From Nitrospira sp. (GTDB lineage Bacteria; Nitrospirota; Nitrospiria; Nitrospirales; Nitrospiraceae), in NCBI GenBank assembly GCA_029194675.1, contig JARFXP010000001.1:1170501-1234500 (forward strand): DNA of 64,000 bases. The letters run 5' to 3'. Position 1 is the stretch's first letter, and every line of letters starts with the position of its first letter. The translations under genes were made by a program, and so were the position numbers. Below the pieces are notes generated by a model. The model had not been told where the DNA came from. It made no database searches and worked only from the letters and a program-made list of their open reading frames with translations. Below are positions 1 to 9,327 of the stretch, in pieces.

Positions 1-388
1 CCAGTCCTGGATGGGCATTTGGCTCCAAAATCACGCGGGCAATTCCTTTCAAGGCGGCAGCTACCAACATGGTCGGACTCGTATAGCCACCTACTCCGAT
101 GACTAAATCAGCCCGCCGCCGCTTCAAAATGTCCAGTGATTGCCGGATCCCGATAGGCACAGAAAGCACTCCCTTTACGACATCCAGCAGTCCCTTACCC
201 ATGACTGGCTTCGCGGTGATCAACGCTAATTCGAATCCCTCATGAGCGAGCACCTTGGACTCGACCCCGCGCACCGTCCCCACAAAGAGAATGTTTGTGG
301 AAGGATCGCGGCGCAGAAATTCTCGAGCCAGCGCGACGGCCGGATAGAGATGCCCACCGGTCCCACCCGCGGCAATCACAATCGTCAT
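1..388 (-). CDS. murG: MurG, UDP-GlcNAc:lipid I N-acetylglucosaminyltransferase (N-terminal part)
   Basis: Transfers GlcNAc from UDP-GlcNAc to lipid I to make lipid II on the cytoplasmic face of the membrane. The 129 visible residues begin MTIVIAAGGTGGHLYPAVA, the glycine-rich N-terminal loop of MurG (residues 8-13). A second glycine-rich stretch, GVGGYTSPT, lies at residues 98-106 and EPNAHPG at 122-128, in the place of the family's EQNAxPG. The ATG overlaps the ftsW stop codon (ATGA), so translation is probably coupled. The gene is last of the visible cluster and is cut by the left window edge; murC, murB, ddl and ftsQAZ may follow outside. Identity is secure; only completeness is unknown. 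Confidence 0.95.
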   Translation of the reverse strand, partial: MTIVIAAGGTGGHLYPAVALAREFLRRDPSTNILFVGTVRGVESKVLAHEGFELALITAKPVMGKGLLDVVKGVLSVPIGIRQSLDILKRRRADLVIGVGGYTSPTMLVAAALKGIARVILEPNAHPGL

Positions 389-1515
389 CGTCGACTCGCC
401 CACCCACGTCCGCTTTGCCGTCTCGTCTCTTCTCGTCCAGCCTGACGATCCCGCGAAATGTTCAACAAAATCCCTACTCCGATCAGGCTGATTACCAAGG
501 AAGATCCGCCATAACTGACGAACGGCAGTGTGAGGCCTTTGGTCGGCAACAATCCCGTCACGACACAGGCGTTGATCAGCGCCTGTATACCGATGAGCGT
601 CGTAATGCCGATTCCCAGATAGCGACCGAACGGAATTCGAGCTCTGGTGGAGATCTGAAATCCCCGGATCACGAAGAGTGCAAAGAACAGAACGATGATC
701 CCCGTTCCAAGGAACCCCAGCTCTTCGCCGACGAGTGCCAGCACAAAATCGGTATGCGCTTCCGGGAGAAAGAACAGTTTCTGCTTGCCTTCCCCCAATC
801 CGACGCCGAAAAGTCCCCCGCTGCCGAATGCGAGAAATGATTGGTTGATCTGGAACCCCGTTCCGGTCGGATCCTGCTCCGGATAGAAAAATGCGATGAA
901 TCGTTGCCAGCGATAGGGTGATGACCATATCAACACCGCCACCCCAACCAAAGCAACCGGCACGAGACTGAGAAGATGGGTGACCCTTGCTCCACCGAGG
1001 AACAACATGCCAGCCGTCACCAATCCGAGCACCACAATGGTCCCCAAATCTGGTTCCATGAGAACCAACCCACTGATGACCCCAATTATGAGCAGCACCG
1101 GCAGCAGCCCTGTTGAGAAATGTTGAAGTCGATCTTCGTTTTTTGCGAGGTACACGGCCAGATAGCTCACCGCGATCAACTTCGCCACCTCGGCCGGCTG
1201 AATCGAAATAAACCCCAGCCGTAACCAACGCCGGGCCCCATTGGCGGCAACACCGATCGATGGAATAAGGACAACCACCAGCAACACGATGATGAGACCG
1301 AGGAGAGGAGGCGCAAGACGCTTCCACCATATGTAATCGACCCGGGACGCCGCATGCAGAAGCACCAAACCAAACGCCAGCCATGCCAGTTGCCGCTTCA
1401 GGTAGTACCAGGAGTCGTGGAATCGATTGCCCGCCACCACAGCACTCGCGCTGAAGACCATCACAAGGCCGACCAGCGTCAGGGTGATGGTCACGAACAG
1501 CAACATATGATCCAT
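385..1515 (-). CDS. ftsW: FtsW, lipid II polymerase of the SEDS family
   Basis: Integral membrane glycosyltransferase that polymerises lipid II at the septum with the partner transpeptidase FtsI, encoded upstream. The protein is almost entirely hydrophobic with about ten membrane segments. It ends with the SEDS signature PFVSYGGSSL near the C terminus, which places it in FtsW/RodA/SpoVE; FtsW is chosen because of the dcw context. An upstream start at 1590 would add 25 non-hydrophobic residues, so the ATG at 1515 (MDHMLLFVTI) is preferred. The 245-bp gap to murD, unusual in this tightly packed cluster, is filled by a dispersed palindromic repeat. Confidence 0.93.
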   Translation of the reverse strand: MDHMLLFVTITLTLVGLVMVFSASAVVAGNRFHDSWYYLKRQLAWLAFGLVLLHAASRVDYIWWKRLAPPLLGLIIVLLVVVLIPSIGVAANGARRWLRLGFISIQPAEVAKLIAVSYLAVYLAKNEDRLQHFSTGLLPVLLIIGVISGLVLMEPDLGTIVVLGLVTAGMLFLGGARVTHLLSLVPVALVGVAVLIWSSPYRWQRFIAFFYPEQDPTGTGFQINQSFLAFGSGGLFGVGLGEGKQKLFFLPEAHTDFVLALVGEELGFLGTGIIVLFFALFVIRGFQISTRARIPFGRYLGIGITTLIGIQALINACVVTGLLPTKGLTLPFVSYGGSSLVISLIGVGILLNISRDRQAGREETRRQSGRGWASRR

Positions 1516-1617
1516 CCCCACCCGCTTCGGAGCGCGCGGGCTGACGGTAGACCAGGGCAAGGCCAAGGTCCCTGCAGATCTTTGTGGCATCTTCCTGCGT
1601 CAATGCTCCTCTGCCTT

Positions 1618-1743
1618 GCAGGCTGTCGAAAAAGTCCGCCAGCGGCGTTCTCGCATCGCTTAGAGGCTCAACGTACGACCCAAAGTACGCTTCGCCTCCT
1701 CGCTCGCTGCGGCCTTGCCGGACGGCCTTTTTGAACAGCCTGC
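1618..1743. repeat. Dispersed palindromic repeat, copy A
   Basis: About 125 bp bounded by the inverted termini GCAGGCTGT and ACAGCCTGC. The interior is imperfectly self-complementary (CGAAAAAG near one end, CTTTTTGA near the other). Closely similar copies lie at 18905-19032 (opposite orientation) and 19421-19537 (same orientation). The shared core reads TCTCGCATC, then CTCAACGTAC, then CGCTCGCTGCGGCCTTGC. It resembles a REP or MITE-type element. It separates murD from ftsW inside the dcw cluster and could form a large hairpin in the transcript. Confidence 0.8.
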
Positions 1744-1760
1744 GAGCTCTTGTGAGTCGA

Positions 1761-3176
1761 CTACACCGGCAAGGATTGCACGAGAGTTTTAAACTGTCGC
1801 CCCCGATCTTGATAATCTACGAACATGTCGAAACTTGCACAGGCTGGCGAGAGAAGTACCTCATCGCCGGCGTCAGCTTCGGATGCCGCCAATTCAACGG
1901 CCTCCCGCAATGTGCCTGCTCGTTCGATCGCCTGATAGCCTTCCATCGCCTTCGCAATCAGCGGCGCCGCTTCACCGATCAGAATGAGCCGCTTCACTTT
2001 CCGATGAATTGTGGGAGCCAACCGAGAAAAATCCCCTCCCTTGTCGCGTCCACCGGCGATCAGCCAAATCGGTTGATCGATGCTCTCCAATGCTTTGAGC
2101 GTCGCATCCACGTTGGTGCCCTTAGAATCATTGATGAACCGTACGCCCCGCCACTCACGAACGACCTCCAACGCATGTTCCAATCCAGGAAACTCACTGA
2201 GGACCTGACGAATGATACCGAGCGGACACCCGCTCAAGAGCGCATAGGTTGCAGCCACCATGGCGTTTTCGATGTTGTGATTGCCGATGATCTTGATCTC
2301 GTTCCGCGCACAGATCTCCCGAGTCCGGCCTCCAATGGTCGTCATGATGCGATCTCGATCGAGATAGGTTCCCCCTGTCAGATCAGAAGGCAACGTCTGG
2401 GTCCTCGTAAAACCGAGTACGTTGGCCCTCGCGCTTCGCCGCAGAGGTGCCACCCTCGAATCATCCAGATTGAAGAGGGCGTAGTCGGACGGAGTTTGGT
2501 TCTCGAAGATTCTGTTTTTGGCCGCGACGTATTCGTCGATCGACTCATAGCGATCCTGATGGTCCACCGTCACGTTGAGAATCGCGGCAATCCATGGATG
2601 AAACTGCTCGATGGTTTCCAGCTGGAAGCTGGACACTTCCACGACCAACGCGTCGTACGGGCATGGACCGCCCATCTTCATGGCTCGCAGCGATTGTACG
2701 GCGGCTTCACTGATCGCCGTGCCAAGATTCCCGCCGACAAATATCCGCTTTCCACTCTCTTGCAGCATCCTTCCGATCAGTGTAACCGTCGTGCTCTTCC
2801 CATTGGTGCCGGTCAAGGCCAGAATAGGAGCGGAAAGAAACCGCGATGCGAGATCAAGTTCGCTGATGACCTTCGTACCTCGACGACGAACCCGTTCAAG
2901 GGCCTCCAACCGATAGGGAACTCCAGGACTAACAATCACAAGTTCAGCCTGGTCGAGAGCCGATTCATAATCACTGCCCAGCACGAGCCTGGTTGCCGCC
3001 TGATCCAGAGATCCAAGCATTTCGAACAGCTCTCCTCGATCTTTCCGGTCGGCCACCGTCACCAACGCTCCGGCCTCCTGCAACAAGCGAACAGCCGCTA
3101 CGCCGCTCCGTGCCAGTCCCACGACTGTGACGCGAGCTCCTGTCAACTGCGTGATGTCCATCCCCACCATGCCCAT
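1761..3176 (-). CDS. murD: MurD, UDP-MurNAc-L-alanine:D-glutamate ligase
   Basis: Cytoplasmic ATP-dependent ligase that adds D-glutamate to UDP-MurNAc-L-Ala. The N-terminal Rossmann-like region (GARVTVVGLARSGVAAVRLL) binds the UDP substrate. The Mur-ligase P-loop ALTGTNGKST lies in the first third. The C-terminal domain contains NDSKGTNVDATLKALES and IAGGRDKGGDF, both typical of MurD. The ATG at 3176 shares a base with the mraY stop (TAATG), which argues for this start; an in-frame ATG at 3161 is an alternative. The predicted 471 residues is within the family range. Confidence 0.94.
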   Translation of the reverse strand: MGMVGMDITQLTGARVTVVGLARSGVAAVRLLQEAGALVTVADRKDRGELFEMLGSLDQAATRLVLGSDYESALDQAELVIVSPGVPYRLEALERVRRRGTKVISELDLASRFLSAPILALTGTNGKSTTVTLIGRMLQESGKRIFVGGNLGTAISEAAVQSLRAMKMGGPCPYDALVVEVSSFQLETIEQFHPWIAAILNVTVDHQDRYESIDEYVAAKNRIFENQTPSDYALFNLDDSRVAPLRRSARANVLGFTRTQTLPSDLTGGTYLDRDRIMTTIGGRTREICARNEIKIIGNHNIENAMVAATYALLSGCPLGIIRQVLSEFPGLEHALEVVREWRGVRFINDSKGTNVDATLKALESIDQPIWLIAGGRDKGGDFSRLAPTIHRKVKRLILIGEAAPLIAKAMEGYQAIERAGTLREAVELAASEADAGDEVLLSPACASFDMFVDYQDRGRQFKTLVQSLPV

Positions 3177-4252
3177 TACCTCAACTTCAGCGTGCTCAAA
3201 CTCAAGAGAGCCAGCAAAATGGCGATGATCCACAGACGCACGACGACTTTCGGTTCTTCCCAGCCTTTCATCTCAAAATGGTGGTGAATCGGAGCCATGA
3301 GAAAGATTCTTTTCCCTCGGGATTTGTATGAAGCAACCTGAAAAATGACCGAGACAGCCTCGATCACGAAGACACCACCAACCATCAGCAGCAACAACTC
3401 ATGCTTGCTGATGACCGCCACCGTCCCAAGGGCCGCTCCAAGCGGGAGTGAACCGACATCTCCCATAAAGACGGAGGCCGGATAGGTATTGAACCAAAGG
3501 AACCCCAGACTTGAACCGAGGATGGCTGCCGTAAAGACCGCCATCTCTCCGGCACCGTCGATGTGGGGGATCAGGAGATACTCCGACATCAACCGGTGAC
3601 CGGTGACGTAGGCGACCACGGTGTACGCCAACGCCGCAATCATCACCGGACCGATCGCCAGCCCATCGAGACCATCAGTGAGGTTGACGGCATTGGAACT
3701 TCCAACGATCACCAAAACGGCAAAGACAACATAAAACCATCCTAAATCGGGCATGAAATTCTTGAAAAACGGCACACTCAGCTTCGTGGTGTAGCCGGGC
3801 AGCGAGTACAAAATCAGCGCCACGAGGAGCGCAATGGCTATTTGAGCCGTGAACTTTTGCGATGCCGAGAGTCCTTTCGAACGAGCCTTGATGAATTTGA
3901 GATAGTCGTCCACAAACCCAATGGCGCAAAACCCCAGCGTCGCGGCAAGAACCAGCCAGATATGGGGACGTGAGATGTCGGCCCAGAGCAGCGTCGACAG
4001 CGTGACCGCAAAGATAATGAGGATGCCGCCCATCGTCGGTGTTCCACTTTTCGCCAGATGTCGCTTTGGACCGTCGTCACGTATTTGTTGCCCCAGCTTG
4101 ATCTCTTGAAGCTTGCGAATCACCCACGGCGCGAGCACGAATGCGATCAGGAACGCCGTGACGGCGGCGTAAATAATGCGAAAGCTCTGATAACGAAAAA
4201 CATTTAGAAACGAGAACTTTGTGTGGAGCGGATAGAGCCAGATATACAGCAT
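3176..4252 (-). CDS. mraY: MraY, phospho-MurNAc-pentapeptide translocase
   Basis: Polytopic membrane enzyme that transfers phospho-MurNAc-pentapeptide from UDP to undecaprenyl phosphate, forming lipid I. All hallmark motifs are visible: GFVDDYLK with the DD pair, NAVNLTDGLDGLA, and the metal/catalytic loop PIHHHFEMKGW near the C terminus. At 358 residues it is a standard length, with about ten membrane segments. It lies 14 bp downstream of murF and overlaps murD by one base, consistent with one polycistronic transcript. Confidence 0.96.
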   Translation of the reverse strand: MLYIWLYPLHTKFSFLNVFRYQSFRIIYAAVTAFLIAFVLAPWVIRKLQEIKLGQQIRDDGPKRHLAKSGTPTMGGILIIFAVTLSTLLWADISRPHIWLVLAATLGFCAIGFVDDYLKFIKARSKGLSASQKFTAQIAIALLVALILYSLPGYTTKLSVPFFKNFMPDLGWFYVVFAVLVIVGSSNAVNLTDGLDGLAIGPVMIAALAYTVVAYVTGHRLMSEYLLIPHIDGAGEMAVFTAAILGSSLGFLWFNTYPASVFMGDVGSLPLGAALGTVAVISKHELLLLMVGGVFVIEAVSVIFQVASYKSRGKRIFLMAPIHHHFEMKGWEEPKVVVRLWIIAILLALLSLSTLKLR

Positions 4253-4266
4253 AGCCTGGGCGACCG

Positions 4267-5715
4267 TTACGAAGCCTTTTTCGTCGTACGTGTTGCTCCT
4301 CGGAGTGCGTCAGCGACCAGCTCCAATTTCATGCCGCGCGAGGCTTTGATCAGCACGGTATCACCCGCTCTTACGACAGTTTTCACGGCGGCCGCGGCGG
4401 CGCGTGCATCCGGCGCTTCGAGAATATGGGATGGATCCAGTCCTGCCTGTTTCGCTCCTGTGGCGAGACTTCGCCCTAACCCGCCGCAAGCCACCAGCAG
4501 ATCGACTCCTTGGCGTGCCAAGAATCTGCCGACTTCCTCGTGCATCTGATCGGCATTCGGACCGAGTTCCAGCATGTCTCCAAGAACTGCAATTTTTTTT
4601 CCTTTCGCCTCCGTTTGCACCAGCAATTGCATCGCCGCTTTCATGGAGGCAGGATTTGCATTGTAACAGTCGATGATCAACTTCACGCCCTGCTTGACTA
4701 AGACCTGTGACCGCATGGCAGCGGACCGGAAACGGGACAGCCCCTGAGCGATGACCCCACCGGGCAAACCCAGGATAGAACCGACCGCTCCAGCCGCCAA
4801 GGCATTCGTGATGTTGTGATCACCCTGGACTCTAATATGAACAAGGGCGTGGCATACTGTTCCTGGTAACAGCAGCTGAAAGATCGTCCCATTGCGGCCG
4901 TCGGATTTCACATCCCTTGCCCGCACATCAGCCTTTGATGAAAGGCCGAATGACACCACACGACATCGAGGGCGCGCGGCAAGATAGTCGTAAAACGGAT
5001 CATCTGCGTTCAGGATGGCGGTCCCATCGCAAGGAAGCAGATCGAGCAACTCCGCCTTTGCTTGAGCTGATACCTCCATGGTTCCGAAAAACTCCAAGTG
5101 GTCGGGGCCGATGTTCGTAATGATCCCGATCGTGGGTCGGGCTATTTCACACAGCCTGGCGGTCTGGCCGAGATTATCAACTCCCATCTCGATGACAGCC
5201 CCCTTGTGTCGATCGTTGAGGTGGAGCACGGTCTGCGGAACGCCCACACGGTTGTTCAGGTTGCCTTCGGTCTTGAGAATCTTCCAGCGCTGGGCCATGA
5301 CATTGGCGACCATTTCCTTCGTCGTCGTCTTGCCGTTGCTTCCCGTGACAGCAACGACGGGGATTTGAAATCGACTTCGGTGGTACGCGGCCAACTGCTG
5401 GTAGGCATGGAGCGGATCGCTGACGCCGAAGATAAATGGTTGGGTGCGCTTCGAGTCACAGTTCAAGGCAAGCCTCGACACATCATAGGAATCGAGCACG
5501 ATCGCTCCCACCGCCCCGCGCGACAGCGCTGCGGCCACAAAGTCGTGGCCGTCAAATCGATCTCCTCGCAGTGCGAGAAAGAGATCTCCAGGTCGAAGAG
5601 ACCGAGTATCCAGGCTGATCCTCCGGATACGGTGCTTTGTCCAACCGGTCCCTTCACCGGCCAAGACCCTCGCGCTGACTACTTCCCGCAATTCTTCGAC
5701 GGTAAACAGAGTCAT
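4267..5715 (-). CDS. murF: MurF, UDP-MurNAc-tripeptide:D-Ala-D-Ala ligase
   Basis: Adds D-Ala-D-Ala to the UDP-MurNAc tripeptide, completing the pentapeptide precursor. The protein shows the Mur-ligase P-loop VAVTGSNGKTTTKEM, followed by EGNLNNRVGVPQTVL, a MurF-specific stretch. The C-terminal section has DCYNANPASMKAAM and AVLGDMLELG, both diagnostic. The open frame extends upstream into murE, but the ATG at 5715 (MTLFTVEELREVV) matches normal MurF N termini and leaves a 52-bp gap after murE; it gives 482 residues. Confidence 0.94.
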   Translation of the reverse strand: MTLFTVEELREVVSARVLAGEGTGWTKHRIRRISLDTRSLRPGDLFLALRGDRFDGHDFVAAALSRGAVGAIVLDSYDVSRLALNCDSKRTQPFIFGVSDPLHAYQQLAAYHRSRFQIPVVAVTGSNGKTTTKEMVANVMAQRWKILKTEGNLNNRVGVPQTVLHLNDRHKGAVIEMGVDNLGQTARLCEIARPTIGIITNIGPDHLEFFGTMEVSAQAKAELLDLLPCDGTAILNADDPFYDYLAARPRCRVVSFGLSSKADVRARDVKSDGRNGTIFQLLLPGTVCHALVHIRVQGDHNITNALAAGAVGSILGLPGGVIAQGLSRFRSAAMRSQVLVKQGVKLIIDCYNANPASMKAAMQLLVQTEAKGKKIAVLGDMLELGPNADQMHEEVGRFLARQGVDLLVACGGLGRSLATGAKQAGLDPSHILEAPDARAAAAAVKTVVRAGDTVLIKASRGMKLELVADALRGATRTTKKAS

Positions 5716-5767
5716 CTGATGTTTCAAGGCACCGACCGGCCCCTGCTCGCGTGAGCTAGACGCGGGT

Positions 5768-7270
5768 TCAGAGTCGTTCGATGGCGTCGCGCGCCACCTC
5801 GCGATCATCGAAATGAACTTTCTTCGTGCCGATGATCTGGTAGTCTTCATGCCCTTTACCGGCGATCAAAACCATATCCGAACTGCGGGCCTCACGCACC
5901 GCCTCTTCGATGGCTTCTCGCCGATCAGGCACTTTTCGGTACTGTACGTGTGGCCGTTGCCGCAGCGCCTCGATCACCCCGACTTCGACTTGTTCCAGAA
6001 TTGAGAGGGGGTCCTCGGTTCGAGGGTTGTCTGAAGTCAATATCACGACGTCACTGTAGCGCACGGCCGCTTCTCCCATCTTCGGCCTCTTTCCACGGTC
6101 ACGGTCTCCACCGCACCCGAAGACTGTGATGATGCGTCCCGTTTTCAGCGCTTGTGCCGCCGTCAGCAATCGGACGAGCGCGTCTTCGGTGTGGGCGTAA
6201 TCCACGGCCACTGTAAACGGCTGGCCTGCGATCACACGTTCGAACCGTCCCGGCACGTTCATGATCTTTGCCACAGCCTCACGAATTTGCGCAGGAGTGG
6301 CCCCTTCGTGAAGCGCAACCCCGATGGCGGCTAGCAAATTGTAGACATTGTGCTCGCCCACGAGCCGACTCTCGATGGGGAAGCTTCCGACCGGAGTCGC
6401 GGCGGTAAAGTTTGTTCCCTGAAGAGACAACCGCACCGCTTCAGCTCGCAGATCCGCCTTGGCCTTTATTCCATAGGTCCAAACCGGCGCTGGGCTTCGC
6501 TCGACAATACGATTTCCATAGGGGTCATCGATGTTGATGATCGCTCGCTTATTCGCCTTCAGCCCTCTCTTCAATCCTGTAAAAAGTCTCAGTTTTGCGC
6601 GAAAGTACTCCTCCAAGGTCTTGTGAAAATCGAGATGATCCTGAGTCAGATTCGAAAAGACCGCCACGTCAAATTCGCATCCGCTCGTGCGATCCTGCGC
6701 CAGAGCATGAGAAGACACTTCCATAACCGCCGTGGTGCATCCGCCTGCGACCATCTTGGCAAGCAGCTGTTGCAGCTCAAGAGAACCTGGCGTCGTGTGC
6801 GTCGCCGGCATCATGCGCTCACCGATCTGATAGACGACGGTTCCGATCAAACCCACCGGATGGCCCAGGGTTTCCAGGAGCGCTTTGCAGACATACGTCG
6901 TGGTGGTTTTTCCGTTCGTCCCAGTCACGCCGATCATCCGAATGTGCGACGAGGGATCTCCATAGAAGCGGCTTCCCAGCAAACCGAGTGCCTTTCTGGA
7001 GTCGTCAACGCGGACGAACGTAAGAGACACCTCCCTCACCGGCTGCTGCGACACTAATACGAGCATTCCTCTTCTCTTCGCCTCTGAAATAAATTCATGT
7101 CCATCGACCCGCTCGCCTTTTGCAGCTACAAAGAGACTGTCGGCAGAGACGGCCCGAGAATCATCGGTGATCGCATGTACGGACAGGTCCAAGTCTCCGT
7201 GACGATCAAGAATCTTCACCTGTCCTTCCAGCGCCTGAAGCAAGGTTGCCAAGGTCATCGACATGTCCAA
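5768..7270 (-). CDS. murE: MurE, UDP-MurNAc-L-Ala-D-Glu:meso-diaminopimelate ligase
   Basis: Adds the third stem-peptide residue. The P-loop VTGTNGKTTTTYV is present, as is the carbamylated-lysine region downstream. The substrate-selecting motif near the C terminus reads DNPRTEDP, the DNPR form that marks meso-diaminopimelate rather than lysine ligases. That implies a Gram-negative type A1-gamma peptidoglycan. The 500-residue length is typical. An alternative ATG lies at 7258 (MTLATLLQ). The stop of ftsI is 6 bp upstream. Confidence 0.94.
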   Translation of the reverse strand: MDMSMTLATLLQALEGQVKILDRHGDLDLSVHAITDDSRAVSADSLFVAAKGERVDGHEFISEAKRRGMLVLVSQQPVREVSLTFVRVDDSRKALGLLGSRFYGDPSSHIRMIGVTGTNGKTTTTYVCKALLETLGHPVGLIGTVVYQIGERMMPATHTTPGSLELQQLLAKMVAGGCTTAVMEVSSHALAQDRTSGCEFDVAVFSNLTQDHLDFHKTLEEYFRAKLRLFTGLKRGLKANKRAIINIDDPYGNRIVERSPAPVWTYGIKAKADLRAEAVRLSLQGTNFTAATPVGSFPIESRLVGEHNVYNLLAAIGVALHEGATPAQIREAVAKIMNVPGRFERVIAGQPFTVAVDYAHTEDALVRLLTAAQALKTGRIITVFGCGGDRDRGKRPKMGEAAVRYSDVVILTSDNPRTEDPLSILEQVEVGVIEALRQRPHVQYRKVPDRREAIEEAVREARSSDMVLIAGKGHEDYQIIGTKKVHFDDREVARDAIERL

Positions 7271-7276
7271 ATACGA

Positions 7277-8995
7277 TCACAATCTTCGCGACGCCATCGC
7301 CAACATGACAGGCTCATTCGGCGGCACGCCTAAGTAACTTAACACCTGTTCCCCAACACGGCTAAACACGGGAGCGGCGACAGCCCCACCCCATGCATCA
7401 CGTTGAGGTTCATCGATCACCACGATCATGGCCAGCTGAGGGTTGTCTGTGGGTACATATCCGGTGAAAGATGCGACAAATCGAGTGGCCGAATAGGAAC
7501 CTGTTCGGGAGTCGATCTTTTGGGCCGTACCGGTTTTGCCGGCCGCCCGGAACCCTCGGATAGCCGCCTTCGCGCCGGTGCCGTCCGTGATGACACCTTC
7601 AAGAATCTTCGTCACGCTGCGCGCCGTTTCCGGAGAAATGACCCGTCGCTTGGCTTGAGGAGGTATCTGTCTAAGGATGTGGCCATCAGCATCTCGTATT
7701 TCTGAAATCACATAAGGTTTCATCAACACGCCCCCGTTTGCGATAGCCGCGACCGCAGCTACCATTTGAAGCGGAGTCACACCTATCTCTTGCCCTATGG
7801 AGATAGACGCGACTGAACGACGCCCCCAGTCTCTTGGATTTCTCACCAATCCGGCCCCCTCTCCCGGAAGGTCGATCTCCGTTCGCTGTCCGAAACCGAA
7901 CGCTTGGAGATATCGATAGAGACGCTGTTGCCCCAGCGCCATACCGGTTTTCGCCGCTCCGATGTTGCTGGACTTCTGAATCACCTGCGCGAAAGAGACC
8001 CATCCCAGTCGCTCATGATCATGAATCACGGTGTTCGCGACCGTCATATGACCATGCTCACCGAATACCATCGTATTCGGCCGTACCACTCGTTCCTCAA
8101 TGGCGGCGGCAGCCATCATCGCCTTCATCGTAGACCCTGGTTCATAGGCATCCGTAAGCGCTCTGTTTCGCCAGCGATCAGGGCTGAGAGCCGATACGGT
8201 GTTGGGATCAAACCGCGGACTGACCGCCATGGCCAACACCGCTCCGGTCTTTGGATCGAGCACGATGATTGTTCCTGACTTTGCCTGCGCACGTCCAACC
8301 GCGTCCTCAAGCTCTCGCTCAGCGATATACTGAATCACCTCATCGATCGTAAGCGTGAGGCTATGGCCGGACGTCGGACTTCCTTCCGTCATTCCCTTGG
8401 GAAACACCGTACGCCCCAGGGCATCACGTTGCAGAACCATCATCCGCTTTTCACCGCGCAAGTGCGATTCGTAGCGATGCTCGACGCCTTCCAAACCCTC
8501 ACCGTCCATTCCCGCAAAACCCAACACATGAGCCAGGAGCGGCCCTTTGGGATAGAACCTCCTGCCTTCCATTACAACACCAATTCCATCAAGCGACAAA
8601 CGATCGAGTTGACGCCCCTGCTCAGGATCCAGCTTTCGAGCCAACCATACGAAACTCCGGTCCTGTCGAAGTTTTCGTTCCAACTCCTCGGTCCTCACAT
8701 GCAGAATCGGCGACAACTGTCGAGCGGTCTTGAGAGGGTTATCCAATGTGTTCGGAACTCCGAATACGGACGGTACTTCCACATTCATGGCCAGAATCTT
8801 GCCGTGTCGGTCGACAATCGTACCGCGCGCCCCTTCCAACGTCACCGTCTTTTGATGCTGTCGATCAGCTTTGACCGAGAGTTCAGCCGCTTGCAATACT
8901 TGCAACGTGACCAACCGGAACAGAACCACCCCAAAACCAGAGAGCAGCAGCAGCAATAGGACATACCGACGACCGCGAGAAAGAGAGCCGGCCAT
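7277..8995 (-). CDS. ftsI: FtsI, septal peptidoglycan transpeptidase (PBP3 class)
   Basis: Class B penicillin-binding protein that cross-links septal peptidoglycan and partners FtsW. A single N-terminal membrane anchor (VLLLLLLSGFGVVLFRLVTL) is followed by the PBP dimerisation domain and the transpeptidase domain. The three active-site motifs are visible: STMK with the acylated serine, SSN, and KTGT. There is no C-terminal PASTA domain. The ATG overlaps the ftsL stop region at 8995. The 572-residue length is usual. Confidence 0.94.
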   Translation of the reverse strand: MAGSLSRGRRYVLLLLLLSGFGVVLFRLVTLQVLQAAELSVKADRQHQKTVTLEGARGTIVDRHGKILAMNVEVPSVFGVPNTLDNPLKTARQLSPILHVRTEELERKLRQDRSFVWLARKLDPEQGRQLDRLSLDGIGVVMEGRRFYPKGPLLAHVLGFAGMDGEGLEGVEHRYESHLRGEKRMMVLQRDALGRTVFPKGMTEGSPTSGHSLTLTIDEVIQYIAERELEDAVGRAQAKSGTIIVLDPKTGAVLAMAVSPRFDPNTVSALSPDRWRNRALTDAYEPGSTMKAMMAAAAIEERVVRPNTMVFGEHGHMTVANTVIHDHERLGWVSFAQVIQKSSNIGAAKTGMALGQQRLYRYLQAFGFGQRTEIDLPGEGAGLVRNPRDWGRRSVASISIGQEIGVTPLQMVAAVAAIANGGVLMKPYVISEIRDADGHILRQIPPQAKRRVISPETARSVTKILEGVITDGTGAKAAIRGFRAAGKTGTAQKIDSRTGSYSATRFVASFTGYVPTDNPQLAMIVVIDEPQRDAWGGAVAAPVFSRVGEQVLSYLGVPPNEPVMLAMASRRL

Positions 8996-9327
8996 TAGAG
9001 CCTCCCGCTGGGAAGATAATTCCTGGCGACTTTCAGCCCAACCGGCGCAATATCCGGGGGATGGAAACCACGCGGCCCGGACTGAACCACTACAATCTGC
9101 CCTTGCTGAGGCAAACTCATACCGAGTTTTTCAGTCGCCAATTTCGCGATCCGGTCGGAGGCACTCAATGCGGAAACCTTGACGCGGAGTTCATCCCGTT
9201 GACGTTCCAGCGTCGTCTTGTCACGCTTCAACCGCTCGATTTCATAACCGATCCGAACCACGTCTACACGCTCCCACACAAACACCAACACGAGACAGAA
9301 TCCTACAAAAGCGGCGACGGTCTTCAT
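8995..9327 (-). CDS. ftsL: FtsL-like divisome membrane protein
   Basis: Small bitopic protein of 110 residues between rsmH and ftsI, the position of ftsL in dcw clusters. Residues 1-20 form one membrane segment (TVAAFVGFCLVLVFVWERV). A heptad-patterned coiled coil follows (RIGYEIERLKRDKTTLERQ), as expected for the FtsL partner of FtsB/DivIC. Sequence conservation in this family is poor, so the call rests on size, topology, coiled coil and position. It overlaps rsmH by four bases and ftsI by one. Confidence 0.82.
   Translation of the reverse strand: MKTVAAFVGFCLVLVFVWERVDVVRIGYEIERLKRDKTTLERQRDELRVKVSALSASDRIAKLATEKLGMSLPQQGQIVVVQSGPRGFHPPDIAPVGLKVARNYLPSGRL

Noticed and set aside
1584..3287. 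Long plus-strand open frame opposite murD and ftsW
   Set aside because: It is antisense to murD, which has complete motifs and coupled starts. The predicted protein has no recognisable domain.
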